DNA from: an uncultured Oscillospiraceae bacterium
Lineage (GTDB): Bacteria > Bacillota > Clostridia > Oscillospirales > Ruminococcaceae
DNA length: 64,000 bases
Direction of reading: 5' to 3'
Assembly (NCBI GenBank): GCA_910586535.1
Contig: CAJUHS010000001.1
Span: 186,396-250,395, forward strand
How positions within the stretch are numbered: position 1 is the first letter of the stretch; the number at the start of each line of letters is the position of its first letter. Under the pieces are notes generated by a model. The model was not told the DNA's origin and ran no database searches. It worked only from the letters and a program-made list of their open reading frames with translations. Of this stretch, positions 39,215-48,729 are shown one piece after another. The position numbers and the translations under genes are program-made.

Positions 39215-39243
39215 ATAATATCATATAATTTTTATGTTGTCAA
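39215..39243 (-). promoter_or_regulatory. promoter of the HlyD-MacB-type operon
   Basis: Minus strand: TTGACA (39243-39238), 17 bases, TATTAT (39220-39215). The remaining 39244-39495 shows no gene or clear motif. Confidence 0.75.
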
Positions 39244-39495
39244 GAGGTTTTTGCAAATTTCTGTATTAATCATCTAATACAATTATACAAGCAGCATTTA
39301 TAAAAGTCAATTGGAATATTTGTACAAATCTTATAATATAGGGAATCTAAAAATGTGCAAATTAACTTACTAATGTTATTGCTTTGTCAGGACAAAAGCT
39401 GTTCGAGCCAAGTCCAGCTAAACCCTTGACGGAACAATAACATTTGTGCTGTTTGTGCGCTAAACATAAATATAAACCGGCAAAACCTGTATACG

Positions 39496-39532
39496 CAAAA
39501 AATCCGAAGCGGCTCTATGTACCGCTTCGGAT
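39496..39532 (-). terminator. terminator of the ABC exporter pair
   Basis: Perfect 11-bp stem (39502-39512, 39522-39532) then T-run on the minus strand, seven bases after the stop. Confidence 0.85.
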
Positions 39533-39538
39533 ATAGTC

Positions 39539-41452
39539 TTATTCCAGCTCGAACGCGCCTGTGTAGAGCCTGTAGTACTGCCCCTTTTCGGCGATAAGCT
39601 TTTCGTGGCTTCCGCGTTCGATAATGCGTCCCTGTTCCAGAACCATTATCACATCAGAATTTTTTACCGTAGAAAGCCTGTGAGCGATAACGAAAACCGT
39701 CCTGCCTTTCATAAGAGCGTCCATGCCCCTCTGGACTACAGCCTCGGTGTGTGTATCTATGGAGGACGTAGCCTCGTCCAGTATCATTACCGGAGAATCC
39801 GCAACAGCCGCGCGGCTGATAGCGAGAAGCTGCCGCTGTCCCTGAGAAAGATTGCTGCCGTTTTCGGTAAGCTCAGTATTATAGCCCTTTGGCAGACGTG
39901 TGATAAAGTCGTGAGCTCCCGCAAGCTTAGCAGCCGCAACGCAGTCCTCGTCGGAAGCATCAAGCCGTCCGTAGCGGATATTGTCCATGACCGTGCCCGT
40001 GAACAGGTTTGTATCCTGAAGAACAATACCTAAGCTGCGGCGAAGATCGGCTTTTTTTATTTTGTTGATGTTTATACCGTCATAGCGTATCTTACCGTCC
40101 GCAATATCGTAGAAACGGTTCAGCAGATTGGTAATGGTGGTTTTTCCCGCGCCTGTAGCGCCTACGAAAGCAACCTTCTGCCCCGGCTCGGCAAACAGCG
40201 TAACATTGTGCAGAACGGTCTTGTTTTCCTCATAACCGAAGTCCACGTCGTCCAGAACAACGTCGCCGCAGAGCTTCGTGTAGGTAACGGAGCCGTCCGC
40301 CTGATGAGGGTGCTTCCAAGCCCACATCCCGGTTCGCTCGGCGCATTCGGTAATAACACCGTTTTCCTCACGGGCGTTTACCAAAGTAACGTAGCCGTCG
40401 TCCACCTCCGGCTCGCGGTCAATGATATCGAAGATACGCTCCGTACCCGCAAGACCCATAATTACCGAGTTTATCTGGTGAGACACCTGACCGATGTTTC
40501 CCGCAAACTGCTTTGTCATATTAAGGAAAGGCACAACAACACTTATGCTTACAGCCATTCCCGAAATGCTAAGGTTGGGAACGTTGTTAAGGTACAGAAA
40601 GCCGCCGACGATCGCAACCGCAACATAAAGAACGTTGCCGATGTTATTGAGGATAGGACCGAGAATATTAGCATACTTGTTGGCTTTTTCCGACTCACGG
40701 AAAAGCTTGTCGTTGATACGGTCGAAGTCAGCCTTGCTTTCCTCCTCATGGCAGAAAACCTTAACGACTTTCTGACCGTTCATAATTTCTTCGATATAGC
40801 CCTCTTCCTTGCCGAGAGCTATCTGCTGGCTTACAAAGTACCGCGCAGAGCCGCCGCCGACTTTCTTAGTAACAAGGAGCATTATCGCTACGCCCGCAAG
40901 TACCACAATTGAAAGCCATACGCAGAAGTAAAGCATTATGAAAAAAATAGTTATGACCGTCACTGCCGAAATAAGGAGCTGTGGAAAGCTCTGGGAAACC
41001 ATCTGACGGAGAGTGTCGATATCGTTGGTATAGTGGCTCATGATATCGCCGTGATTGTTTGTGTCAAAGAACTTAACGGGAAGATTCTGCATATTGTTAA
41101 ACATCTTGACACGAAGCTTTTTCAGCGTACCCTGAGTTATGACCGCCATTGTCTGATTGTAGATAAATCCCGAGGTCAGCGACAGCACATAGAATACAGC
41201 CAGTATCAGTACGGAACTTATGATAGCGTTGCCTACAGTCTCCCAGACCGCTCCGCTGTTCCAGCTTTCCTCAACCGAGGAAATTACCTTCTGCATAAAC
41301 ACCGCAGGAATGGAGCTTACAACTGCGTTGAAAATTATGCACGCAAGCGTCAGCGGCATCAGTACGGGATAGAATCCGAACAGTGTCTTTATCAGTCTGC
41401 CGGCAGTTCCTTTTTTTACTTTTACGGGATCCTTTTTCATTTCCTTGCTCAT
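39539..41452 (-). CDS. ABC exporter half-transporter, canonical ATPase site
   Basis: 637 residues: six-helix ABC exporter membrane domain (about 20-340), then the ATPase with Walker A GATGAGKTT, signature LSQGQRQ, Walker B MILDEATSSIDT (catalytic Glu present) and IAHRLSTV. An insertion of about 40 residues (near 365-405) lies between the membrane part and the ATPase. Pairs with the upstream half-transporter whose ATPase is degenerate; the genes overlap by four bases. Likely exports drugs or lipids. Confidence 0.93.
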   Translation of the reverse strand: MSKEMKKDPVKVKKGTAGRLIKTLFGFYPVLMPLTLACIIFNAVVSSIPAVFMQKVISSVEESWNSGAVWETVGNAIISSVLILAVFYVLSLTSGFIYNQTMAVITQGTLKKLRVKMFNNMQNLPVKFFDTNNHGDIMSHYTNDIDTLRQMVSQSFPQLLISAVTVITIFFIMLYFCVWLSIVVLAGVAIMLLVTKKVGGGSARYFVSQQIALGKEEGYIEEIMNGQKVVKVFCHEEESKADFDRINDKLFRESEKANKYANILGPILNNIGNVLYVAVAIVGGFLYLNNVPNLSISGMAVSISVVVPFLNMTKQFAGNIGQVSHQINSVIMGLAGTERIFDIIDREPEVDDGYVTLVNAREENGVITECAERTGMWAWKHPHQADGSVTYTKLCGDVVLDDVDFGYEENKTVLHNVTLFAEPGQKVAFVGATGAGKTTITNLLNRFYDIADGKIRYDGININKIKKADLRRSLGIVLQDTNLFTGTVMDNIRYGRLDASDEDCVAAAKLAGAHDFITRLPKGYNTELTENGSNLSQGQRQLLAISRAAVADSPVMILDEATSSIDTHTEAVVQRGMDALMKGRTVFVIAHRLSTVKNSDVIMVLEQGRIIERGSHEKLIAEKGQYYRLYTGAFELE

Positions 41453-43191
41453 TCCTTATCGCCTCCCGTCTTATTCTGGAGCATATAGAGATCCTTATAA
41501 ATCTCGTTTGTTTTCAGCAGCTCATCATGAGTACCCGCCGCGCTTACCGTACCGCCCTCCATAACGATTATCATGTCCGCATCCTGCACGGAAGATATCC
41601 TTTGGGCGATAATGAATTTAGTTGTCTCGGGAATAAAGTCCCGCATAGCCTTTCTGATAAGAGCGTCAGTCTTGGTATCCACCGCGCTTGTGGAGTCGTC
41701 CATAATAAGTATTTTCGGTTTTTTCAGCAATGCCCGCGCGATACACAGACGCTGCTTCTGACCGCCGGAAACGTTGGCTCCCCCCTGCTCGATGTAGGTG
41801 TCGTATCCGTTGGGGAAGCGAGTTATAAACTCGTCCGCCTGCGAAAGCCTGCAGGCTTCTATCATCTCCTCATCGGTAGCCTCCTTGTTGCCCCATCGGA
41901 GATTTTCTTTTATGGTACCCGAAAAAAGAATATTTTTCTGAAGTACCACCGCTACCTGATTTCTAAGAGTCTCCAGGTCGTATTCGCGCACGTCCCTGCC
42001 GCCTACCTTTACCGTACCGCTTGTAACATCGTAAAGTCTTGAAATAAGCTGCACCAGCGATGATTTGGAGGAACCGGTTCCTCCGATTATACCCACGGTC
42101 TGACCCGATTTGATGTGCAGGTCAATGTCCGCAAGAGTCATTCTCTCCGCCGTGGCGGAATACTTAAAGCACACGTTGTCGAAGTCAACGGAACCGTCCG
42201 CAATCTCGTAAACGGGATTCTCGGGATTGCTGAGGGAGCTGTTCTCGTCAAGCACCTCCACAATACGCTTGCAGGATTCAAGGGACATGGTTATCATAAC
42301 GAAAACCATGGATATCATCATCAGGCTCATCAGTATCATAAAGCTGTAGGTCAGCAGAGCGCTGAACTGTCCCACGTCAAGGTCTACGCCCTTTGTAGTA
42401 ATAATAGTGTAGGAACCGAAAGACAGCACAAACACCATAACTGAATAAAGGCAAAACTGCATAAGGGGATTGTTAATAGCCAGTATTCTTTCCGCCTTTG
42501 TAAAATCTCGGCATACGTCCGACGCCGCCGCGCCGAACTTCTGCTTTTCATATTCCTCCCGGACATAAGATTTGACTACTCTAATACCCTTAATGTTCTC
42601 CTGAATGGAGCTGTTAAGATTATCGTACTTTTTGAACACACTTCTGAAAAGGGGCATTACCTTTGCAGAGACCGCGAAAAGTCCGAAGCCGAGAATAGGA
42701 GCTACAATAAGGAAAATAAACGCCATTTTACCTCCCATAACAAAAGCCATGGTAAAGGCAAAAATGAGCATCAGCGGACATCTTATTGCCATTCTGATTA
42801 TCATCATGTACGCCATCTGAACGTTTGTCACGTCTGTAGTAAGACGGGTCACAAGGGAAGATGTGGAAAATCTGTCAATATTTTCAAATGAAAATCTCTG
42901 AATATTGTAGAACATATCCTTGCGGAGGTTCCTTGCAAGACCGCAGGAAGCCGTCGCACAGGTAGAACCCGCCAGTGCGCCGAACAAAAGCGACAGACAC
43001 GCCATTACCACAAGAATAAGACCGTAGGTAACAATTGTGTTCATATCGCAGTCGTCCTTGATCTTGTTTACCAGCTCGGCGATGATAAACGGTATAATAC
43101 ATTCCATTACCACTTCCAAGGACACAAGCAGGGGGGTGGCTATGGAAACCTTCTTGTACTCGCGTATACATCCGGCTATTTTTTTAACCAT
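41449..43191 (-). CDS. ABC exporter half-transporter, degenerate ATPase site
   Basis: 580 residues from ATG 43191 (AGAGG nine bases upstream; ATG 43197 two codons earlier is possible). Six membrane helices, then the ATPase with Walker A GGTGSSKSS and signature VSGGQKQ. Walker B ends IMDDSTSAVD: Asp replaces the catalytic Glu, and the switch reads IAQRISSV, Gln for His. These are the marks of the inactive half of heterodimeric exporters such as BmrCD or TM287/288. Confidence 0.93.
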   Translation of the reverse strand: MVKKIAGCIREYKKVSIATPLLVSLEVVMECIIPFIIAELVNKIKDDCDMNTIVTYGLILVVMACLSLLFGALAGSTCATASCGLARNLRKDMFYNIQRFSFENIDRFSTSSLVTRLTTDVTNVQMAYMMIIRMAIRCPLMLIFAFTMAFVMGGKMAFIFLIVAPILGFGLFAVSAKVMPLFRSVFKKYDNLNSSIQENIKGIRVVKSYVREEYEKQKFGAAASDVCRDFTKAERILAINNPLMQFCLYSVMVFVLSFGSYTIITTKGVDLDVGQFSALLTYSFMILMSLMMISMVFVMITMSLESCKRIVEVLDENSSLSNPENPVYEIADGSVDFDNVCFKYSATAERMTLADIDLHIKSGQTVGIIGGTGSSKSSLVQLISRLYDVTSGTVKVGGRDVREYDLETLRNQVAVVLQKNILFSGTIKENLRWGNKEATDEEMIEACRLSQADEFITRFPNGYDTYIEQGGANVSGGQKQRLCIARALLKKPKILIMDDSTSAVDTKTDALIRKAMRDFIPETTKFIIAQRISSVQDADMIIVMEGGTVSAAGTHDELLKTNEIYKDLYMLQNKTGGDKE

Positions 43192-43226
43192 ACGCATTTA
43201 CCTCTCTTTCATAAAATCACTTTATG

Positions 43227-43255
43227 ATTATAGCACATTCTGACAAAAAAGTCAA
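43227..43255 (-). promoter_or_regulatory. promoter of the ABC exporter pair
   Basis: Minus strand: TTGACT (43255-43250), 17 bases, TATAAT (43232-43227). No regulator gene or clear operator nearby; 43260-43500 otherwise looks empty. Confidence 0.75.
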
Positions 43256-43504
43256 AGAAAGTTTGGTGAAATTTTTGTTTTTTGGAAAAAACAATTTTTC
43301 ACAGTAACTCCTGTCTGTCCTCAGCTGGATATAAAGATCCCCCTTAAAAGGAACGGATTTAAAAAGTTTTGCAATAAAGACCAACCGAAAACCAAATTGA
43401 ATTTGCAAAGTCTGTAAACGCCGAAATACCGGCATTTGTGTTATATGTGTGTCATACCTCACGGAATTTCACACTGTTTTACAGCAGTTTATATTTTGAA
43501 CTAT

Positions 43505-43540
43505 ATTTAAAAACCCCGAAAACACAAGGTTTTCGGGGTT
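43505..43540 (-). terminator. terminator of rplM-rpsI
   Basis: Perfect 12-bp stem (43512-43523, 43529-43540), then a T-run on the minus strand. Confidence 0.85.
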
Positions 43541-43567
43541 GTAAAAATTCTCTGATATTCGATAAAT

Positions 43568-43969
43568 TTATCTCTTTGAGAACTGCGGAGCACGTCTCGC
43601 AGCTTTGAGACCGTACTTCTTTCTTTCCTTCATTCTGGGGTCACGAGTGAGGAATCCAGCTTTCTTCAGAACAGGACGAAGCTCTTCGTTTACCTGAAGG
43701 AGAGCTCTTGACAGGCCGTGACGGATAGCTCCCGCCTGACCCGTAACGCCGCCGCCGGCAACTGTGCAGACGATATCGAACTTATCGGAATTTTCGGTAA
43801 GGATAAGGGGCTGCTTAACGATCAGCTTAAGGGTCTCAAGACCAAAGTAATCGTCGATATTTCTGCCGTTGATCGTGATATTACCGCTGCCCGCGTAAAC
43901 TCTTACTCTTGCAACGGAGCTTTTTCTTCTGCCTGTGCCGTAAAAATAAGGCTGTTTAGATTCGTACAT
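43568..43969 (-). CDS. rpsI: 30S ribosomal protein S9
   Basis: 133 residues. [15 protein letters not shown] near the start and the basic end [16 protein letters not shown], whose last residues reach the ribosomal P site, identify S9. AAGGAGG before the ATG; 13 bases after rplM. Confidence 0.97.
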   Translation of the reverse strand: MYESKQPYFYGTGRRKSSVARVRVYAGSGNITINGRNIDDYFGLETLKLIVKQPLILTENSDKFDIVCTVAGGGVTGQAGAIRHGLSRALLQVNEELRPVLKKAGFLTRDPRMKERKKYGLKAARRAPQFSKR

Positions 43970-43982
43970 TTACTCCGCCTCC

Positions 43983-44411
43983 TTATATCTCGTAATTTTC
44001 GGGTTTCTGAGCTTCATGACCGTGCTCCGCGCCTGCGTAGGTTCTCAGACGCTTCAGAGCAGCTCTGCCCAATGTATTGTTGGGGAGCATTCCGTTAACC
44101 GCGATCATCATGGCTCTTTCGGGCTGATTTTTCATCATATCGCTGTACTTAATCTCTTTCAGACCGCCGATCCAGCCGGTGTGCCACTTGTAAGTTTTCT
44201 TCTCAAGCTTCTTGCCTGTGAGCTTAGCCTTTGCGCAGTTGATAATAATAACATGGTCGCCGCAGTCCGCATGGGGAGCGAAAGTGGGCTTGTTTTTACC
44301 GCGGAGTATTGAAGCAGCCTCAGCGGCAACACGTCCGAGAGACTTATCCGCAGCGTCAAGCACATACCATTTACGGCTGATTTCGTTTGCCTTAGGCATA
44401 TAAGTTGACAT
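43983..44411 (-). CDS. rplM: 50S ribosomal protein L13
   Basis: 142 residues from ATG 44411, seven bases after AGGAG; the ATG two codons earlier overlaps the ribosome site. KWYVLDAADKSLGRVA and GMLPNNTLGRAALKRL are typical. First gene of the L13-S9 operon with a leader of about 115 bases. Confidence 0.96.
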   Translation of the reverse strand: MSTYMPKANEISRKWYVLDAADKSLGRVAAEAASILRGKNKPTFAPHADCGDHVIIINCAKAKLTGKKLEKKTYKWHTGWIGGLKEIKYSDMMKNQPERAMMIAVNGMLPNNTLGRAALKRLRTYAGAEHGHEAQKPENYEI

Positions 44412-44419
44412 AATCATTC

Positions 44420-44526
44420 TCCTTTTAATAATTTTTCCTCCCGCATATGCAGTTCACAGCGGAAGCTCGCATCGGATACGGGAACATCGGTGCGGACATA
44501 CATACGTCCGTCCGACACAACATTGT
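44420..44526 (-). promoter_or_regulatory. rplM leader, possible autoregulatory structure
   Basis: The transcript leader before rplM contains CGGACGGACGTATGTATGTCCG and a second pairing region ending in GCATATGCGGGAGG. Its place fits the L13 leader family of Firmicutes; I did not confirm the consensus. Confidence 0.4.
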
Positions 44527-44528
44527 CA

Positions 44529-44557
44529 ATTATACATGAATAAAAAACCAAAGTCAA
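44529..44557 (-). promoter_or_regulatory. promoter of rplM-rpsI
   Basis: Minus strand: TTGACT (44557-44552), 17 bases, TATAAT (44534-44529). Confidence 0.8.
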
Positions 44558-44664
44558 CATTCAAATTGCCGAATTTTTAAAATATATTCCTGTATCTCTT
44601 TAAATCTCTGCAAATTGCTCTATTTCTCTCTGATTCTCACATTTCATTTCATTTTTTAATGTGC

Positions 44665-45348
44665 TTAATCTCTTGAAACAAGAAACTTTATGGCGCGCTC
44701 AATGCTGTCGCGGGAATTTCCCCAGTCAGCGTCCTTGCCGGCGTTGCGGTAGTCGTACATGGAACAGTAATGTGAAACGTCCTCGTAAATCGAAGCGATA
44801 TACTTTTCCGTAAGACCTCCGATAAGCTTGTTAAAGCTCTCCAGCTCCGATTTTTGCAGGTACGCGGGGGCGAGGGACAAAAGCAGGTCGTAGTGAGGCA
44901 GACAAACAAACTCCTGCTCGGCTAAAAGCGTGCGGAAATCCTGCTGACCATACATCTCAAAGAAAGTCCGCATAAGCCGCTCCATACCCCAGTCCACCTT
45001 TTCGCAGACAAAGCAGGTCTCGTTTATTTCGGACAGCTTTGCCTTTCGGGAGTTTTTGGGTTCAAACAGCTTCTTGCGTGAAAAGAGCTGCCTGTCCACT
45101 TCCTCAAGGTGAGTTTGCAGCATAAGCGCAAGGGAAAGACGGTTCTTCTGCTTCAGCATCTGCTGAAAGTGAGTGTGACAGAAGCCCGCGCGGTTTGTCT
45201 CAATACGAACGTCCGGCTCCATCATAGCCGCGCCCATGATGTATTCAACAGTACGCTGCTCCAGCATATCCCTCATTCGGCAAATGGGACAGCCCTCCTT
45301 GGGGTCGAGAATCTCGCTTATCGGTATTGTCAGAATACTTTCACGCAT
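44665..45348 (-). CDS. DUF6062 family protein
   Basis: 227 residues from ATG 45348 (AAGGAG upstream). Cysteine pairs CPIC (near 20) and CFVC (near 110) together with CHTH and CLPHY suggest repeated metal-binding knuckles. Helical and cytoplasmic. The family is common in Clostridia and uncharacterised. Confidence 0.75.
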   Translation of the reverse strand: MRESILTIPISEILDPKEGCPICRMRDMLEQRTVEYIMGAAMMEPDVRIETNRAGFCHTHFQQMLKQKNRLSLALMLQTHLEEVDRQLFSRKKLFEPKNSRKAKLSEINETCFVCEKVDWGMERLMRTFFEMYGQQDFRTLLAEQEFVCLPHYDLLLSLAPAYLQKSELESFNKLIGGLTEKYIASIYEDVSHYCSMYDYRNAGKDADWGNSRDSIERAIKFLVSRD

Positions 45349-45427
45349 GATTATTTTCTCCTTTTTCATAAATATCTGATTATGCGTTCAGCTTACATCT
45401 TAAATTTTAGCCCAGCATACTTTTGAG

Positions 45428-46495
45428 TTATTCCGTACCAATGCTGCTGTCATAAAACTTCGACATCTTTTCCATAAGCTCATAGTCCAAAGCGTAACGC
45501 TGTTTTTTGTCAAGATGTTCTTTCAGATACTCCGCCTTGCGCTCTGGAGTAAAGCCACCGGCGGATTCCATATATTCGTCAAATTCGCTGTTGAATCTCT
45601 CTCTGTACTCTGTCACCGAATCCGCATACCAAATATAATTGTGTCCCCTGTTTTCCAGCGAAACAAACTCAAACCGAGGATTGACCCCAAATTTCTCCTG
45701 AAATACCCCGAAGCTGTCACCGTATGGTATCATTTCATCGTCCCTGCTGTGAATAAGCATTACCCTTGCTTCGGAGCTTTCAAAACCCTCGGTGCAGCTT
45801 GAGGAGGCATATTTACCGAATTTTTCCTTTTCAATATCGAGCATATACGGGAGTATAAACTCAACAGCGTCACCCGCTATTTGCCTTCCCTGATATCCAA
45901 TTATATCAGCGGAACTGTCAAATCCGGCAGCCATGATCACAGCCTTTACATCAGGGTGATATTTCAGCACGCTTCCCACGGAATACGCCCCCCAGCTATG
46001 ACCCCAAAGCATTATCGGAAGCTCCGCAAACTCATCGGTACTCTTTACAAACCGCAGCGCATAGTCAAGGTCGATAACGCCCTGCGGCATACCGCCCACA
46101 GCTTCGCCGCCGCTCTTGTCGTTGCCTGTGGCGTCGTACGCAAAAACAACGTATCCGCATGACGTAAAATAGTCGGCAATATCCATATAGGAATTGTGGC
46201 CTCCCCCTCCGAAGCCATGAGCAATTACGATTGCGCCCTTTGGTTCTGTATCTCTATAGTACTTGTATCCTGCCAGCTTCTGTCCCTTGTCCGATTTAAA
46301 CGTATACTCTGAAACACGCAAGCCGTCAAATTCGTCAAGACTCCTTGCCATAGGCTCGTAGGTCTCAAACCGCTGTTCAAAGTTGTCCTTGTATACTGCC
46401 GATGCGATAATTTTCGGCAGGAACAAAGCCGCCGCCACAAGCAGAAAGATAGCTGCGGCTACAATTACAAGTGTTATTTTAAGCGTTTTATTCAT
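45428..46495 (-). CDS. membrane-anchored alpha/beta hydrolase
   Basis: 355 residues from ATG 46495, which overlaps the stop of the DNA glycosylase (ATGA); a longer frame to 46612 lies inside that gene and is rejected. N-terminal membrane anchor (about 7-28), then an alpha/beta hydrolase: oxyanion region HGFGGGGHNS, nucleophile GHSWGAYSVG, late Asp (HSRDDEMIP) and His (NRGHNYIW). An extracytoplasmic serine hydrolase of unknown substrate. Confidence 0.85.
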   Translation of the reverse strand: MNKTLKITLVIVAAAIFLLVAAALFLPKIIASAVYKDNFEQRFETYEPMARSLDEFDGLRVSEYTFKSDKGQKLAGYKYYRDTEPKGAIVIAHGFGGGGHNSYMDIADYFTSCGYVVFAYDATGNDKSGGEAVGGMPQGVIDLDYALRFVKSTDEFAELPIMLWGHSWGAYSVGSVLKYHPDVKAVIMAAGFDSSADIIGYQGRQIAGDAVEFILPYMLDIEKEKFGKYASSSCTEGFESSEARVMLIHSRDDEMIPYGDSFGVFQEKFGVNPRFEFVSLENRGHNYIWYADSVTEYRERFNSEFDEYMESAGGFTPERKAEYLKEHLDKKQRYALDYELMEKMSKFYDSSIGTE

Positions 46496-47301
46496 TTGGC
46501 TATCTCCGTCCTCATATAGTGGAAAAGATACTGCTGAGCGATACCCGCATAGGGCAGCACAAACCCGGGAAAGCCCTCGTGGTAGAACTGCTCCATGACC
46601 CTCTTCATCCACACATCCATGGGAACGCAGTCTATCCTGTACATACCGTACAGAAGAGCGCAGTCCGCCACCTTGGGACCCACTCCCTTTATTGTCATAA
46701 GAACTTTTCTTGCCTCGTCAACCGGGAGCTTCTTTACCTCGTCAATAACTATCTTTCCGCTGTTAAGTTTTTCTATACAATCTGTAATATATTTTGCTCT
46801 GAATCCTGCGCGTAGCGGAGCAAGGTCATCCGGAACAATACCTTTCATCTGCTCAAAGCCGGGGAAACCGCCGTACATATCACACAGCCGCCCGATTATT
46901 CCCTTTATGCGGGGAATATTATTGTTCTGTGAAATGATAAAGGAGCAAAGAGCCTCCCAGCTGTCCTGACGGAGCAAGCGTATCCCGCCCGCATAAGCGC
47001 AGGCTTTTGCAAGAGTACCGTCCTCGGAAAGCCGCTCTTTTATCTCCGTATAGTCCGTCTCCAAATCAAAATAAGGTATCCATACTTTTTGGAATGTTTC
47101 CTCGTCGGTATCGTGAAAACGGAAATAGTCCTTTTCCGCAGAGACCGTCAGCGGCGTATTAAGCATAAAACCGCGGTATGTACAGTCCGAACCGCTTCCG
47201 ATACGCTCCCAGCGGAACGCCTGACCGCAGTCCAGAGTCTCGTCCAGATCAAGGTCGGGGGTTTTCAGTAAAATATCCCCGCCGTTTTTTATATATTCCA
47301 T
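46492..47301 (-). CDS. 8-oxoguanine DNA glycosylase (OGG1-type)
   Basis: 269 residues. The N-terminal OGG_N domain has LDCGQAFRW, and the helix-hairpin-helix has TIKGVGPKVADCALLYG with the catalytic Lys, followed by PMDVWMKR with the catalytic Asp. It removes oxidised guanine and cuts the strand (bifunctional). Translationally coupled to the hydrolase downstream, an unexpected pairing. RBS AAAGGAG. Confidence 0.92.
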   Translation of the reverse strand: MEYIKNGGDILLKTPDLDLDETLDCGQAFRWERIGSGSDCTYRGFMLNTPLTVSAEKDYFRFHDTDEETFQKVWIPYFDLETDYTEIKERLSEDGTLAKACAYAGGIRLLRQDSWEALCSFIISQNNNIPRIKGIIGRLCDMYGGFPGFEQMKGIVPDDLAPLRAGFRAKYITDCIEKLNSGKIVIDEVKKLPVDEARKVLMTIKGVGPKVADCALLYGMYRIDCVPMDVWMKRVMEQFYHEGFPGFVLPYAGIAQQYLFHYMRTEIAK

Positions 47302-47356
47302 GTCATATCTCCTTTATGCAGGGACAGATTTCCCGTCCCGCCTTTTTAACGGTAAA

Positions 47357-47394
47357 ACGTAACGCGCCCGAACTGACATACAGGCGCGTTACGT
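47357..47394 (-). terminator. terminator of the tautomerase gene
   Basis: Perfect 12-bp stem (47357-47368, 47383-47394), followed on the minus strand by TTTACC; the T-run is short. Confidence 0.6.
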
Positions 47395-47400
47395 ACATGG

Positions 47401-47637
47401 TCACAGCAGACTCTTGGGGTCGTATGCTGGCTTTCTGTAAAGCGTGCCGGATTTGCCCTCGATGTCTTCGGCGAAAACTTTCTGCCACTCCTCCGGGGTA
47501 TAGTCCTCAATGCCCACTGTAACGTGACCGTCTCCGCAGCCTAAAGCCTCGCAAAGCGCGGCTGTAAGCTTGTCCGCTGCAAGCTTTTTCTGTTCCTCAG
47601 TACGCCCCTTTAACATTTTTAACGAAATGTGCGGCAT
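47401..47637 (-). CDS. 4-oxalocrotonate tautomerase-family protein
   Basis: 78 residues from ATG 47637 (GGAGGG upstream). That start puts Pro directly after Met (MPHISLKML), giving the N-terminal proline that is the catalytic base of this superfamily. Another ATG two codons earlier would bury it. Small cytoplasmic enzyme; substrate unknown. Confidence 0.85.
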   Translation of the reverse strand: MPHISLKMLKGRTEEQKKLAADKLTAALCEALGCGDGHVTVGIEDYTPEEWQKVFAEDIEGKSGTLYRKPAYDPKSLL

Positions 47638-47686
47638 AAACAAGCCCTCCTTATTAAAAATTAAATATCAAAGAATATAAAAAATC

Positions 47687-48376
47687 CTACTTCTTTTTTA
47701 ACTCGGTACTTATGACCTCAACATCATCAAAAAGACATTGATATTTTGGCGGGATAGTCTTGTTTTTATGTACCTTTCCGAAAAACCACTTACTGAACTC
47801 GCACTCATCCTTTACCCTGTCGAAAAACGTGTGCATATAGCTTATCTGACGCACCTCGAAGTTCAGGAACTCCTTTACGCTTGCGGGAGGCTCGTGTGTA
47901 ACTATGTAATCCACCTTGTTTCCGCACCGCTTCAACGCCTGTGCTCCCTCGTCCACCTCTTCCGAAGAGGGAAGCTCGTGCTCCCACCAGGTCTTTGATT
48001 CGCGGCGTATGTCTATCTCCTTGGTCTGACCGCCTCCGAAAGCAAAAAAGGTCTTGCCCTGAAGATTGAACACGCCGCCCCGCTTCATGTGCATGAGCCT
48101 GCCGGAAATAACGTTCACACGGCCTCCGCAGAAATCCTCCTCGGGGTACTGTTCCAAAAGGTCGTAGTTTTCGTGACAGCCCTCAACAAACAGCGTGTAG
48201 AAACGCTTCTGGCCAATCCTTTTCAGTATCTGCTTCTCCCGCGCGGAGTCGTCCCACAAAAAACCGAAATCCCCGCAGACAATAAGGATATCGCCCTTTT
48301 TGAGCCTGTTTATCTTACTGTTGTTAAAGCGGCTGAGATCGCCGTGCATATCGCCTGTTATACAAATCAAAACCAT
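47687..48376 (-). CDS. metallophosphoesterase with altered metal ligands
   Basis: 229 residues of the calcineurin-like fold: GDMHG (Asp9, His11), GDFG (Asp36), THEPP (His161). The usual GNHE motif reads GCHEN (Cys67 for Asn) and the GHxH motif reads GKVH (Lys201 for His, His203 kept). Activity may be altered or restricted. Start ATG 48376 is very close to GGAGG; TTG two codons on has better spacing. Single gene next to a MITE-like repeat. Confidence 0.85.
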   Translation of the reverse strand: MVLICITGDMHGDLSRFNNSKINRLKKGDILIVCGDFGFLWDDSAREKQILKRIGQKRFYTLFVEGCHENYDLLEQYPEEDFCGGRVNVISGRLMHMKRGGVFNLQGKTFFAFGGGQTKEIDIRRESKTWWEHELPSSEEVDEGAQALKRCGNKVDYIVTHEPPASVKEFLNFEVRQISYMHTFFDRVKDECEFSKWFFGKVHKNKTIPPKYQCLFDDVEVISTELKKK

Positions 48377-48411
48377 AACCTCCGAATAAAATTAATTATT
48401 CAACTGTTTAT

Positions 48412-48540
48412 CCCGATTCATGATAAAAGTGCATACAAAAAATCCTCATAAAAATTATTAATGTAAATTTTCACTTGATGTTTTACGTTTTACGCACTTT
48501 ATGCACTTTTTGACCGTGGACCAGTATTATTAGTATAGCA
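48412..48540. repeat. MITE-like element, copy 1
   Basis: Shares GATAAAAGTGCA-ACAAAAAATC and AAATTTTCACTTGAT blocks with 58480-58585 in the same order and direction. Also has AAAAGTGCATA near the left and TATGCACTTTT near the right as inverted arms, and TTAGTATA at the right end. No ORF. Confidence 0.6.
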
Positions 48541-48688
48541 CAAATTTTCCGAAAGGTAAAGAGAAAATTTTATTTTTAAAAACACTTCCATTTTCCAGAA
48601 GAATCTGCTATAATAAAACATAGCATTGTAAGCGGACGGTCATAATGCCCGATAATGAAATAACGCCTGCATTTCTGGAAAGGAGAAT

Positions 48689-48719
48689 ACCCGCGGATTT
48701 TAAAGCTCTAAAGCGCGGG
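48689..48719 (+). promoter_or_regulatory. leader hairpin before the carboxypeptidase gene
   Basis: CCCGCG (48689-48694) pairs with CGCGGG (48714-48719) just upstream of the ATG at 48730. A TATAAT box lies at about 48610. An AAAGGAG sits before the hairpin with no start codon. Confidence 0.4.
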
Positions 48720-48729
48720 ACATGGATAT

